Of a stretch of DNA of 30,907 nt, positions 23,085 through 30,907 are shown piece by piece (position 1 is the stretch's first letter; each line of letters begins with the position of its first letter). The stretch covers positions 1 to 30,907 of the forward strand of contig CAZFXN010000034.1 of the NCBI GenBank assembly GCA_964523015.1. Direction: 5' to 3'. Under the pieces are notes generated by a model that worked only from the letters and a program-made list of their open reading frames with translations, made no database searches and had not been told where the DNA came from. The DNA comes from JAWXBT01 sp964523015 (GTDB lineage Bacteria; Bdellovibrionota_C; UBA2361; J135). The translations under genes were made by a program, and so were the position numbers.

Positions 23085-24257
23085 TTATAGAGATACGATC
23101 TTTAGTGGATCGGTTTTGAGGTCTTCAAGACTTTGTTGGCTTAGAATATCTCTGCCCTGCTTCCAATTAATGATTCCAAGATGCGCTTTGGGATACTTGG
23201 CTTTAAAGGCATTTAATCCACTTAGTTTTCCTGGTCTTCCAGATTTAACTTCAATTGCTATAATTTCTTTTCCAATTTTTAAGACGTAGTCGACCTCAAG
23301 ATTTCTATCTCGCCAATAGTAAAGTTCATCAGCTATCTGCCTTAGGGCAGTCCCAACAGCATCTTCAAAAACTCTTCCCCGCCAGGCCGCGTTAATTTGC
23401 TCCGGACGTGTGTTCGTCGTGGCTGATATTAGGCTAGGGTCTAGCGGTAGAATCTTTGGACTAGATGTTCTGGTTGATAGGGCACCCCCACCATATTTGT
23501 AAACTAACTTTAATAAATGAGCACTCTCTAAGATCTCAAGATAATGTTTTACCGTTGCAACTGCTCCTTTATCCTGAAGCTGGCCAATTAATTTTTGAAA
23601 AGAGATCTCCTGGGCTGGATAACCCATAGCTACAAAGAATAATTGACGCAGTAAAGTAGGATTTCTAATGTCGGTAAGGTTTGAAAGATCTTTTGAAAGA
23701 ACATTTTCAATGATTGAATTTAACAGGTAGTCACGCCAACGTTGATAATCATTTATAAATGGTGTGGCTCCTGGATATCCACCAAAAGCTAAAAAATCTT
23801 CGAAAGTAAAGTCAAAACACTTCTTCATTTCAAAGAAGCTCCAATGTGGCGCTGGAATTATTTCGTATCTACCGGCTAGGCTGTCGACCAATCCTCTCTG
23901 AAGTCTAAAACTAGCTGAACCAAGTATGACGATCTTAAGTGCTAGCTTTTTTGATTCATCATACAGTTTTTTTAGTGCTTCACTCCAATTCGGTACTTTT
24001 TGTATTTCATCTATGACAAAAAGAGCACCCTTTCCCAGATCCCTGGCCCTCTGAAAATGAAGAGCCAACCACTCAGTTGAGAGAGGTTGAAGGGTGTCAG
24101 CTGACACCATCAATTTACCACCATCCCATGAGTCAACGATTGACGTTACCCCAGTAGTTTTCCCAACTTGCCTTGGTCCAACCACAGCTTGAATCAAAGG
24201 GGCTTTTTCTCTTAACCTTTCTGTTAGTGTATTCTCGAAATTTCTAATTAATTTCAT
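23085..24257 (-). CDS. AAA+ ATPase with DUF4143 domain (distinct subfamily)
   Basis: 390 residues. Walker A GPRQVGKT (27-34), Walker B FVIDEIQ (80-86), sensor ILGSASFRL (111-119), then YPAQEISFQKLIGQLQDKG with a winged-helix pattern. The DUF4143 tail carries E321, D323 and E336-x-K338 in EVDYVLKIGKEIIAIEVKSG. It shares the architecture but little sequence with the ATPases at 6605 and 10533, so it represents another branch of the AAA_14/DUF4143 group. A clear promoter with an overlapping palindrome lies directly upstream, suggesting tight control. No antitoxin-like or methylase gene adjoins it. Function beyond ATP hydrolysis is unproven. Confidence 0.88.
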   Translation of the reverse strand: MKLIRNFENTLTERLREKAPLIQAVVGPRQVGKTTGVTSIVDSWDGGKLMVSADTLQPLSTEWLALHFQRARDLGKGALFVIDEIQKVPNWSEALKKLYDESKKLALKIVILGSASFRLQRGLVDSLAGRYEIIPAPHWSFFEMKKCFDFTFEDFLAFGGYPGATPFINDYQRWRDYLLNSIIENVLSKDLSNLTDIRNPTLLRQLFFVAMGYPAQEISFQKLIGQLQDKGAVATVKHYLEILESAHLLKLVYKYGGGALSTRTSSPKILPLDPSLISATTNTRPEQINAAWRGRVFEDAVGTALRQIADELYYWRDRNLEVDYVLKIGKEIIAIEVKSGRPGKLSGLNAFKAKYPKAHLGIINWKQGRDILSQQSLEDLKTDPLKIVSL

Positions 24258-24259
24258 AT

Positions 24260-24297
24260 GTTAACAAATTGTAATATATACATTACAAATTTGTCAA
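24260..24297 (-). promoter_or_regulatory. promoter overlapped by a palindrome, ahead of the DUF4143 ATPase
   Basis: On the minus strand TTGACA (24292-24297) and TTACAA (24269-24274) are 17 bp apart, an excellent -35 spacing. The same stretch is an imperfect palindrome: GTTAACAAATTGTAAT (24260-24275) mirrors ATTACAAATTTGTCAAC (24282-24298) with one bulge and one mismatch. A repressor bound there would block the promoter. Autoregulation is inference. Confidence 0.6.
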
Positions 24298-24305
24298 CTA
24301 TATAA

Positions 24306-24357
24306 GAGAATTTGCCAGTGAGTAGATCAGTACCCGTATTCTGTGCCCCACAATACT
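24306..24357 (+). repeat. 52-bp dispersed repeat, copy B
   Basis: Matches copy A at 21110-21161 at 46 of 52 bases. It lies just outside the ATPase promoter. The remaining 266 bp to gyrA are AT-rich; in the repeat's ENLPVS frame they stay open for about 50 codons after it, without a start or a known family. Confidence 0.6.
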
Positions 24358-24623
24358 TCAGCGCACTCGGCGACTTCTTACTTTGTCGTCTCTCCTTTGG
24401 GGGAGTACCCAATGCCTTTCGATTTATAAGATCGTTGATAGTAAGTTTGTTGCGATTGAGTTGTGTTCTTTAAAGTCAGTGGCAAAACCCATATAACTAC
24501 CGAGATTGATTGACATCAAGATCTCTTAAAATCTTCCCTAAATAGAGCTTAATATTGGATTTTACCTCTATATTTAGCTAAGATTACATCCTCAATATTA
24601 GTTAATAAAAGTTTTAGTAAGTT

Positions 24624-27191
24624 ATGGAAAACGAACAAGAAATCTCTCAGATCTTTATAGAAGATGAAATGCGCCAATCGTATATGGACTACGCCATGAG
24701 TGTAATCGTTGGGCGTGCATTGCCGGACGTTCGAGATGGCTTAAAGCCGGTTCAGCGACGAATTGTCTATGCGATGTTTAGTGAGGGCCTAGCTTCCAAT
24801 AAAAAGCATTCAAAATGCGCTGGTGTTGTCGGTGAAGTTTTAAAGAAGTTTCACCCTCATGGTGATATGCCGGTTTATGAGGCTCTGGTTAGATTAGCCC
24901 AGCCTTGGAATCTTCGTTACCCACTGATTGATGGACAGGGTAACTTTGGATCGATTGATGGAGATCCTGCTGCTGCCTATCGTTACACTGAATGCAGAAT
25001 GACTGCGATCTCTGAGCGATTACTTGAAGACATTGAGAAAGAAACTGTAAAATTTATTCCAAACTTTGATGGTTCAGTTGATGAGCCATTTGTTCTCCCC
25101 GCCTCCTTTCCTAATCTTTTAGTAAATGGTGCTGACGGTATTGCTGTTGGTATGGCGACCCATATCCCACCTCATAATCTTACCGAGGTAATTGATGGAG
25201 CATTCGCACTTATTGAAAACCCTGATATCGATGTTGCTGGGCTCATGAAACATATTCCCGGCCCTGATTTTCCAACGGGCGGTATAATCTCTGGAGTTAG
25301 CTCAATTGTTAGTGCCTATACCAATGGACGCGGAATTGTTCAGGTTAGAGCAAAGACTCATATTGAAAATTTAAAGAAGAAAGCCCGCGAATGCGAAGCG
25401 ATCATAGTTACTGAGATCCCTTATCAGGTAAACAAATCCCGCCTTATTGAAAAGGTGGCGGATCTTGTTAATGACAAAAAGATAGAAGGCATTTCAAATA
25501 TTAGGGATGAATCCGATCGTCAAGGGATGAGAATTGTTTTTGAATTAAAACGAGATGTTTCATCTGATGTTATTTTAAATCAGCTCTATAAATTAACGCC
25601 GATGCAGACAAGTTTCGGTATTATTAATTTAGCTATCGTTGATAGTCGTCCGGTTGTTTGTTCCTTAAAAACTCTACTTACTCACTTTTTAAATCATAGA
25701 CGCGACGTCATTGTAAGACGGACTCAGTTTGATCTTAGAAAATCTCTTGAGCGAATGCATCTCTTAGACGGCTTTAAGATTGCATTGCTTAATCTTGATG
25801 ATGTTATTGCTCTAATTAGAAAGGCTCAAACTCCAAAAGAGGCTAAAGAGGGCCTAATTGCTAAGTATAAACTTAGCGATGTTCAAGCTCAGGCGATCTT
25901 GGATCTCCGTTTGCAAAAATTAACCGGGATGGAGCGATTATCCATTGAGCAAGAGCACGAGGAGTTATTAAACGAGATCGGACGCCTAAAAGGAATCTTA
26001 GGTGATAGTAAAAAAGTTGATAAAATTATTAGCGATCAGCTAACTGAAATTAGGGAAACTTTTGGAGATGCCCGTCGTAGTCAGATCCTCGATCACGACA
26101 TCTCAATTGAAGTTAAAGATCTGATTGAAGATGATGAAATGGTCGTATCAATCAGTCATAAGGGATACATTAAGAGAACTCCGTCAACGAACTTCCGCGC
26201 GCAAAAGCGGGGCGGTAAGGGAGTAACTGGAGCATCAACTAAGGATGACGATTTTACTGAGCATTTATTTATTTCATCGAATCGTGCTGATCTCCTTTGC
26301 TTTACAAGTACCGGACGACTTCACTGGATTAAGATTTATCAGTTACCAGAGGCGAGTCGCATTGCCCGCGGACGGGCCTTAGTAAATCTTTTAAACCTGA
26401 AAGATGATGAAAAGATTAGTGCTGTTCTTTCAGTCAAGGAATTCTCTGAAAATCAGTTTGTATTTATGGCTACTCAGCGTGGATATATTAAGCGAGTCAG
26501 TCTCTCTGATTTCTCAAACCCACGACGGGGAGGAATTATTGCAGCTAATCTTGCGGATGATGATTCATTAATCGGAGTCGGAATCACTGACGGCAGTAAT
26601 GATATCCTGCTGGCGACAGCTAGTGGTATGGCGATCCGCTTTGCTGAAGAGGACGCTAGAGTCATGGGTCGAAATGCTCGTGGTGTTAGAGGCATCCGTT
26701 TAGAGATGGATGATAAGCTTGTCAGCATGACAGTTGCAAAGGCAGAGGGAGCCGATGCTGCGAATCTTACTTTCTTTACAGTTTGTCAAAATGGATACGG
26801 GAAGCGCACAGCTGTTAGTGACTATCGACGACAAGGCCGTGGCGGTAAAGGACTGATCGATATTCAAACTGAAGATCGTAATGGCCCAGTTGTAGATGCC
26901 AATGCTGTAGTTGATGAAGATGAATTGATGATTATTACTTCAGCTGGAAAAGTTATAAGAATTAAATCTGGAGACGTTTCAGTTATTGGTAGAAATACTA
27001 AGGGTGTTCGCCTGATCAATCTTGATGAGGGAGAAGTCGTTGCTGCTGTTGCTAAAATCATGGAAAAGGATGATGAGAACGGTAATGGCAATGGTAACGG
27101 GAATCATAAGGATGCAGATTCTACTAAGGACACTGACTCTAAGGACACTGTTTCTAAGGATACTGATTCTAAGGATCCAGAGGCCAAATAA
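24624..27191 (+). CDS. gyrA: DNA gyrase subunit A
   Basis: 855 residues, full length. With GyrB it makes the double-strand break and reseals it during ATP-driven negative supercoiling. The winged-helix domain has the catalytic tyrosine Y121 in AAAYRYTECR. The tower and coiled-coil part runs to about residue 500, followed by a six-bladed C-terminal beta-pinwheel with the GyrA box QKRGGKG, which favours gyrase over ParC. The quinolone-binding helix reads HPHGDMPVYEAL, with M82 where E. coli has Ser83 and E86 where it has Asp87. The last 40 residues are an acidic, N/G/K/D/S repeat tail. Only a weak ribosome binding site precedes the ATG. gpsA follows after 2 bp, so the two are probably cotranscribed. 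Confidence 0.97.
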   Translation: MENEQEISQIFIEDEMRQSYMDYAMSVIVGRALPDVRDGLKPVQRRIVYAMFSEGLASNKKHSKCAGVVGEVLKKFHPHGDMPVYEALVRLAQPWNLRYPLIDGQGNFGSIDGDPAAAYRYTECRMTAISERLLEDIEKETVKFIPNFDGSVDEPFVLPASFPNLLVNGADGIAVGMATHIPPHNLTEVIDGAFALIENPDIDVAGLMKHIPGPDFPTGGIISGVSSIVSAYTNGRGIVQVRAKTHIENLKKKARECEAIIVTEIPYQVNKSRLIEKVADLVNDKKIEGISNIRDESDRQGMRIVFELKRDVSSDVILNQLYKLTPMQTSFGIINLAIVDSRPVVCSLKTLLTHFLNHRRDVIVRRTQFDLRKSLERMHLLDGFKIALLNLDDVIALIRKAQTPKEAKEGLIAKYKLSDVQAQAILDLRLQKLTGMERLSIEQEHEELLNEIGRLKGILGDSKKVDKIISDQLTEIRETFGDARRSQILDHDISIEVKDLIEDDEMVVSISHKGYIKRTPSTNFRAQKRGGKGVTGASTKDDDFTEHLFISSNRADLLCFTSTGRLHWIKIYQLPEASRIARGRALVNLLNLKDDEKISAVLSVKEFSENQFVFMATQRGYIKRVSLSDFSNPRRGGIIAANLADDDSLIGVGITDGSNDILLATASGMAIRFAEEDARVMGRNARGVRGIRLEMDDKLVSMTVAKAEGADAANLTFFTVCQNGYGKRTAVSDYRRQGRGGKGLIDIQTEDRNGPVVDANAVVDEDELMIITSAGKVIRIKSGDVSVIGRNTKGVRLINLDEGEVVAAVAKIMEKDDENGNGNGNGNHKDADSTKDTDSKDTVSKDTDSKDPEAK
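27129..27173 (+). repeat. 15-bp tandem repeats in the gyrA tail
   Basis: Three in-frame units of GA(C/T)ACTG(A/T)(C/T)TCTAAG encode DTDSK, DTVSK and DTDSK. They follow an NGNGNGN run and form a disordered acidic tail. Confidence 0.8.
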
Positions 27192-27193
27192 TA

Positions 27194-28177
27194 ATGGCAA
27201 AAATATCAGTTCTTGGGTTAGGAAATTGGGGCACTGCCTTAGCCCATCACCTAGCACGGAGTGGGCATTCTGTTACTGGCTGGACAAAGGAAGATGAAGT
27301 TATAGACGGCATTAAAAAAAATCGCCGTAATCCAGCATGTCTTACTGATATTGAGCTTGATAAAAATATTGAAGCAACTTCGGATCTTTCTAAGGCACTT
27401 GATTCCGAAATAGTTCTGATTGTTTTTGCCTCTGCTGCATTAAAAGAGATGATTCCAAGGTTAACTCTAAAGCCAGGCACAATTTTAGTTAGTGCCATTA
27501 AGGGGCTTGAGTCAAGTACAGCGCTAACCCCCTTACAATTTGCCGAACTACATCTGCCACAGAAAACTTCACTAGCCACAATCTCCGGCCCTAGTTTTGC
27601 TCGTGATGTTATAGCTAATAAGCCGTGTGGTGTTGTGGCTGCTTCTAAAGATGAAGCTGTCGCCCTTAAAGTGGCTGAAACATTTTCCGCCGGCATGTTT
27701 CGCGTTTATCACTCTATCGATCCAATAGGAGTAGAACTTGGAGGCGTTCTTAAAAATGTAATCGCTCTCGCTGCTGGAATATCTGATGGGCTTGCTTTAG
27801 GTGATTCAGCACGCACCGCCCTTATTACAAGAGGTTTAGCTGAGATGACAAGATTGGCAGTAGCCATGGGAGCCGACACCAAAACTCTCTTTGGCCTCTC
27901 CGGTTTAGGCGATCTAGTAATGACTGCTTCCTCAGACTTAAGTCGCAATCGCACTGTTGGACTTAGACTCGGTGCCGGTGAAGATCTTAAAAAGATCCTC
28001 TCTACCATTGGCTCGACCGCTGAAGGAGTAACCACTACGCCACTAGTTGTTAAGCTTGCTGAAAAATACCACGTCGATATGCCGATCTCAAAAGGTACCC
28101 TCGCCATCATCGAAGGGAAAGCTACTGCTAAAGAGATGCTTACTATGTTACTGGCTCGGCCGATTAAGCGGGAGTAG
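27194..28177 (+). CDS. gpsA: NAD(P)-dependent glycerol-3-phosphate dehydrogenase
   Basis: 327 residues, the usual family length. It reduces dihydroxyacetone phosphate to sn-glycerol 3-phosphate, the backbone for phospholipids, in the cytoplasm. The N-terminal Rossmann fold shows G8-L-G10-N-W-G13 (SVLGLGNWGTALA). SAIKGLE and ISGPSFARDV are the family motifs around the nicotinamide, and VELGGVLKNVIALAAGISDGL holds the catalytic lysine. SGLGDLVMTASSDLSRNRTVG in the C-terminal helical domain binds substrate. The start is 2 bp after the gyrA stop, indicating translational coupling. Nothing is unusual in the protein itself. Confidence 0.96.
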   Translation: MAKISVLGLGNWGTALAHHLARSGHSVTGWTKEDEVIDGIKKNRRNPACLTDIELDKNIEATSDLSKALDSEIVLIVFASAALKEMIPRLTLKPGTILVSAIKGLESSTALTPLQFAELHLPQKTSLATISGPSFARDVIANKPCGVVAASKDEAVALKVAETFSAGMFRVYHSIDPIGVELGGVLKNVIALAAGISDGLALGDSARTALITRGLAEMTRLAVAMGADTKTLFGLSGLGDLVMTASSDLSRNRTVGLRLGAGEDLKKILSTIGSTAEGVTTTPLVVKLAEKYHVDMPISKGTLAIIEGKATAKEMLTMLLARPIKRE

Positions 28178-28425
28178 GTTTTCTCTTGAATTTACTCTAG
28201 TAACTTCACATCTCACATTCATATAAGGCTATTGATATGGATGTGTTACATAGCACTTTAACTCCTTAGAGTTATATGACCCTAAAAAGACTACATGTGC
28301 TGTTCGTATTAAGGCTAGTTGGATATTAAGTAACAGAGTTGGTTTTCATTCTAGATAAACTTGGAACGGATCTTGAATGTAAAAATATGCATAAATTAGG
28401 CATTTAAAATTACAAGAGTCGAGCT
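28178..28425. other. 248-bp stretch after gpsA, nothing recognised
   Basis: AT-rich sequence without a good reading frame or clear terminator. CATTTAAAAT near 28401-28410 could hold a -10 box for the small frame that follows. Confidence 0.35.
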
Positions 28426-28548
28426 ATGAAAGAGCTACATCAAAATACCCCAGTAAAGATCTTTGTTTCCTATTCAATACTATCAGCCGTCGTTAGTTTT
28501 TTTGTCGGGGCAATTGTTCTTTTGGCCCTCTCTCTTTCTACTATCTAA
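28426..28548 (+). CDS. 40-residue single-span membrane peptide
   Basis: The ATG at 28426 opens MKELHQNTPVKIFVSYSILS followed by AVVSFFVGAIVLLALSLSTI and stop. One transmembrane helix fills the second half and the N-terminus is polar. GAG about seven bases upstream is a weak ribosome binding site. No homologue is known to me. Being short, it could be chance; the clean polar-then-hydrophobic layout is the only support. Confidence 0.35.
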   Translation: MKELHQNTPVKIFVSYSILSAVVSFFVGAIVLLALSLSTI

Positions 28549-28759
28549 ATGCAAACACGACGGCAGCTTACAAGAATAGCCACCAATTCTCTTCATAGGT
28601 CCATATTTCAGATCTCACACGATCTCTTTTGTTCTGTTATTCTAGGGGTTTAGTTCTGGTAATCTCTAACATTGGATGAGGTTCACTAAGCGGCATGAAA
28701 TCTGCATATATTATGCATTATATCTTGGGTAAAGGTTGCCCTATCTTTTAGGAGATTTT

Positions 28760-29371
28760 ATGAGACGGTTTTTTTCTTGCTTTATATTTCTTTGCTTTTC
28801 ATCCTCTGCGTTTGCATATGAGATTAATATGAACTCTCCTATTAGCCCTCACCTACCAGCTAACGGAGTTAAGCAGGGAGGGCCAATCTTTGCATTTACG
28901 CAAGCACAGATTGCCAACATGAACACCCTATCCTTAGGAATCCGGGCTAGTATTTCAATGGGAGCATGGATGAATTGTTACGTTCCATCAGCTGGCCTTC
29001 AAAGTGTTGAGAGAACTTATGAGGCAAAACTTAGTATGGAGATACTAGATGCTGCGGGTGATATTCCTTTAAGAGCAGACATAGTTAGTACGAATAACTC
29101 AGCAACTGGAGTCGGGGCTGGTGAATTTACTTCCGATACGTTGGAGACTGATGGAATACGTGGAAGAGTTCAAATTAGCCCTGAACAGCTCTTACTTTTA
29201 AAGGAATATGCAACTAAAAGTCCAGACGGGGAGCTACTTCAAATTAGATTTTTTGTAGAAGGACTAAGAGATAGTATCGATTTTCTTTCACCAACTTGCT
29301 CGAGTTATCCTGGATTTGGTGCTTTAAGTGCAGCTGGTACTGTTAGTGTTCATGCCATCATAGCTGACTAG
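28760..29371 (+). CDS. secreted protein of unknown function
   Basis: The ATG at 28760 has TAGGAG upstream; the longer TTG start at 28736 is less likely because it hides the signal peptide. The signal peptide is MRRFFSCFIFLCFSSSAFA with cleavage before YEINMN. The mature part is about 184 residues, with two cysteines far apart (in MNCYVPSAG and PTCSSYPG) that could form a disulfide. It contains QAQIANMNTLSLGIRASISM, TYEAKLSMEILDAAGDIPLR and QLLLLKEYATKSPDGE and looks like a mixed alpha/beta periplasmic protein. No family is recognised. A strong terminator follows after 22 bp. The next gene encodes a di-heme enzyme, but the terminator separates the units. Confidence 0.7.
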   Translation: MRRFFSCFIFLCFSSSAFAYEINMNSPISPHLPANGVKQGGPIFAFTQAQIANMNTLSLGIRASISMGAWMNCYVPSAGLQSVERTYEAKLSMEILDAAGDIPLRADIVSTNNSATGVGAGEFTSDTLETDGIRGRVQISPEQLLLLKEYATKSPDGELLQIRFFVEGLRDSIDFLSPTCSSYPGFGALSAAGTVSVHAIIAD

Positions 29372-29393
29372 AAATTTATATAAACCCTAACAT

Positions 29394-29436
29394 AAAGGCC
29401 ACAGTGATTGATTAAGATCACTGGGGCCTTTGTCTT
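29394..29436 (+). terminator. rho-independent terminator
   Basis: AAAGGCC-A-CAGTGAT (29394-29408) pairs with ATCACTG-G-GGCCTTT (29417-29431) with one mismatch and an 8-base loop. A T-rich tail (TGTCTTACTTTTCC) follows. It ends the secreted-protein gene at 29371. Confidence 0.8.
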
Positions 29437-29594
29437 ACTTTTCCTTACCTTTATCCAAAAGCACTCTCTCCTAACTATTCGTAGCTTACTGAGAGACGGT
29501 CTCTATAGTTACTCAATAATAACTACGATATATAAAGAGGGACAAAGAGGAGCATCTGTTAAATCTATCTTCTATTTGATCCATATTGATACTC

Positions 29595-30907
29595 ATGCAT
29601 CATAGAGCGTTTATACCATTTATTGTTGCTAATCTTTTAGCTGTTGGCATTCAATGTGCTGAAGCAATAGATATAGATATTTCTAACCTTGGTGGAGATT
29701 TAAGTACGGACTTTACAGATCGAGATGCTATTCAAGTCCCTGCACCTAATATCACTACAGATGAACTAAGAGTTCAGCAGGTCGATGGGTTTGAAGTTTT
29801 TCATATAATAAAAAACAAACAAACAGGGTTAGGCCCATTTTTTAATAGTAATTCCTGTGGACGTTGTCATATTAATAACGGTCGCGGAAAGGTTAAATTC
29901 TCTCAAAAGCGCAAGCTCAGTACGATGGTCATAAAGGTGGCACTTAAAGGGTTAAATGATGATAGCTCTCCAAGGGATGTTCCCAAAGTTGGAGAGCAGC
30001 TTTTAGATATTACAAAAAAAGGAAAGCTTCGGTACCAGATTAAACTGACTTATAAGTCGGTTAATGGAAACTATGCTGATGGAACACCTTATAAATTGCG
30101 GAAACCGAAACTTCGATTCGTTATTGGAAAGAAAAAGGAAAAATTCTTTGCTCATTCCTTACGGATGACACCGATGGTGATTGGACCTGGACTCCTTGAG
30201 GCAATTGATGATTCAACTATTCTTGGATTTGCTGATCCAAATGACATGGATAGTGACGGCATCTCTGGAAAGGTTCAGTATGTGCCAGATCGAAAGACGG
30301 ATACCTTAAAAATAGGCAGATTTGGCTTTCGGGCAAGCCATCCAACCCTAGAGCAACAATCAGCAGCAGCAGCCTTTCATGATATGGGCGTTATCAACTC
30401 TCTTTTTAATCCGAAAGGTAAATCCCTAGAATTATCTGACGAAGATCTAAGTATTTTATCTATCTATCAAGTGCTTGCCTCTATGCCTAAGGCTAGAGAT
30501 CAGAATGATCCAGAGGTTATTTCAGGAAAAGCAATTTTTAGCACAATAGGATGCGATGATTGTCATAAAATGAATATCACTACGGGAGCGCATTTATATA
30601 CTGAACTATCTAATCAAGTCATACATCCTTTTACTGACCTTTTATTACACGACATGGGTGAAGGATTGGCCGATACCCGCGCTGAATTTGAAGCTAGCGG
30701 TTCAGAATTTAGAACAACACCACTGTGGGGATTAGGATTCTCAGAGACTCTCTCAAAGGTAAAAGCGAATTTTTTACATGACGGAAGAGCAAGAACCATT
30801 GAAGAGGCTATTTTGTGGCATGGCGGGGAGGCAGAATCGTCTCAAGAGCAGTTCAAAAATCTTTCAAAGGTAGATCGAGATGCAATACTTAGATTTCTAA
30901 GATCTCT
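29595..30907 (+). CDS. di-heme oxidoreductase (DUF1111/COG3488 type), partial
   Basis: The frame from the ATG at 29595 is open to the window end (437 codons). A short N-terminal signal peptide (MHHRAFIPFIVANLLAVGIQCAEA) exports it to the periplasm. The first heme site is C88-G-R-C91-H92 in NSNSCGRCHINNG, the second is C320-D-D-C323-H324 in STIGCDDCHKMN. Family hallmarks include QVDGFEVFHIIKNKQTGLGP near the start, MVIGPGLLEAIDD, then DSDGISGKVQYV, GRFGFRASHPTLEQQSAAA and LLLHDMGEGLAD, TTPLWGLG, FLHDGRARTIEEAILWHGGE. These MauG-like cytochromes act as redox enzymes; the substrate is unknown. No ribosome binding site is seen before the ATG. The last few dozen residues lie outside. Confidence 0.88.
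   Translation, partial: MHHRAFIPFIVANLLAVGIQCAEAIDIDISNLGGDLSTDFTDRDAIQVPAPNITTDELRVQQVDGFEVFHIIKNKQTGLGPFFNSNSCGRCHINNGRGKVKFSQKRKLSTMVIKVALKGLNDDSSPRDVPKVGEQLLDITKKGKLRYQIKLTYKSVNGNYADGTPYKLRKPKLRFVIGKKKEKFFAHSLRMTPMVIGPGLLEAIDDSTILGFADPNDMDSDGISGKVQYVPDRKTDTLKIGRFGFRASHPTLEQQSAAAAFHDMGVINSLFNPKGKSLELSDEDLSILSIYQVLASMPKARDQNDPEVISGKAIFSTIGCDDCHKMNITTGAHLYTELSNQVIHPFTDLLLHDMGEGLADTRAEFEASGSEFRTTPLWGLGFSETLSKVKANFLHDGRARTIEEAILWHGGEAESSQEQFKNLSKVDRDAILRFLRS

Noticed and set aside
29408..29605. 65-residue plus-strand frame between terminator and di-heme gene
   Set aside because: It starts inside the terminator hairpin and overlaps the start of the di-heme gene out of frame; its composition looks random.
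1..30907. CRISPR array, tRNA, rRNA, restriction-modification or toxin-antitoxin locus
   Set aside because: No regularly spaced direct repeats, no tRNA cloverleaf or rRNA core recognised by eye, and no paired toxin-antitoxin or methylase-nuclease genes; the only toxin-like trace is the Fic tail.

Overview
The window is 30.9 kb of AT-leaning (about 40% GC by eye) chromosomal DNA from a Gram-negative (diderm) bacterium. Envelope type is shown by a ydbH-ynbE-ydbL cluster, a BON-domain periplasmic protein, an htpX remnant, a lipoprotein with a lipobox, many Sec signal peptides and a periplasmic-type di-heme cytochrome. I cannot fix the phylum. Housekeeping anchors are gyrA followed 2 bp later by gpsA. 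No rRNA, tRNA or CRISPR array was recognised.

Layout. 1-3.7 kb: a surface-glycan edge, with a broken methyltransferase, a GT4 glycosyltransferase and a divergent GT2 polyprenol-phosphate-type glycosyltransferase. 3.7-6.3 kb: a large HEAT-repeat protein and a lone receiver-domain protein. 6.4-12.25 kb: an accessory patch with two related AAA+/DUF4143 ATPases, the tail of a third, two perfect palindromes plus a decayed copy of one of them, a BON protein, a membrane-anchored trypsin-like protease split by a frameshift, and relics of an IS91-type transposase and a hemolysin III protein. 12.27-14.1 kb: ydbH-ynbE-ydbL, expected to act in phospholipid transport between the two membranes; the YdbH is about half the length of the E. 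coli protein. 14.1-15.1 kb: a 63-residue prepilin-like protein and a frameshifted secreted protein with three 13-residue repeats. 15.4-17.8 kb: a GT39 membrane glycosyltransferase. 17.8-18.4 kb: an IS4-type transposase relic next to the tail of a Fic gene. 18.6-22.8 kb: a secreted Ca-binding-type protein, an htpX and an alpha/beta hydrolase whose middles are missing, and small membrane or charged proteins. 23.1-28.2 kb: another DUF4143 ATPase behind a palindromic promoter, then gyrA-gpsA. 28.4-30.9 kb: small and secreted proteins, then a di-heme oxidoreductase running off the edge.

The striking general feature is gene decay of one kind. Several genes (methyltransferase, htpX, hydrolase) keep recognisable beginnings and ends but have lost the middle with the active site, and four reading frames carry single-base shifts, two of them in A runs. 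This may be real genome erosion or partly sequencing error. I found no complete new defence system. The best candidates for something undescribed are the AIDSEPI-repeat secreted protein, whose repeats differ almost only at silent positions, and the palindromes around the DUF4143 ATPase genes.
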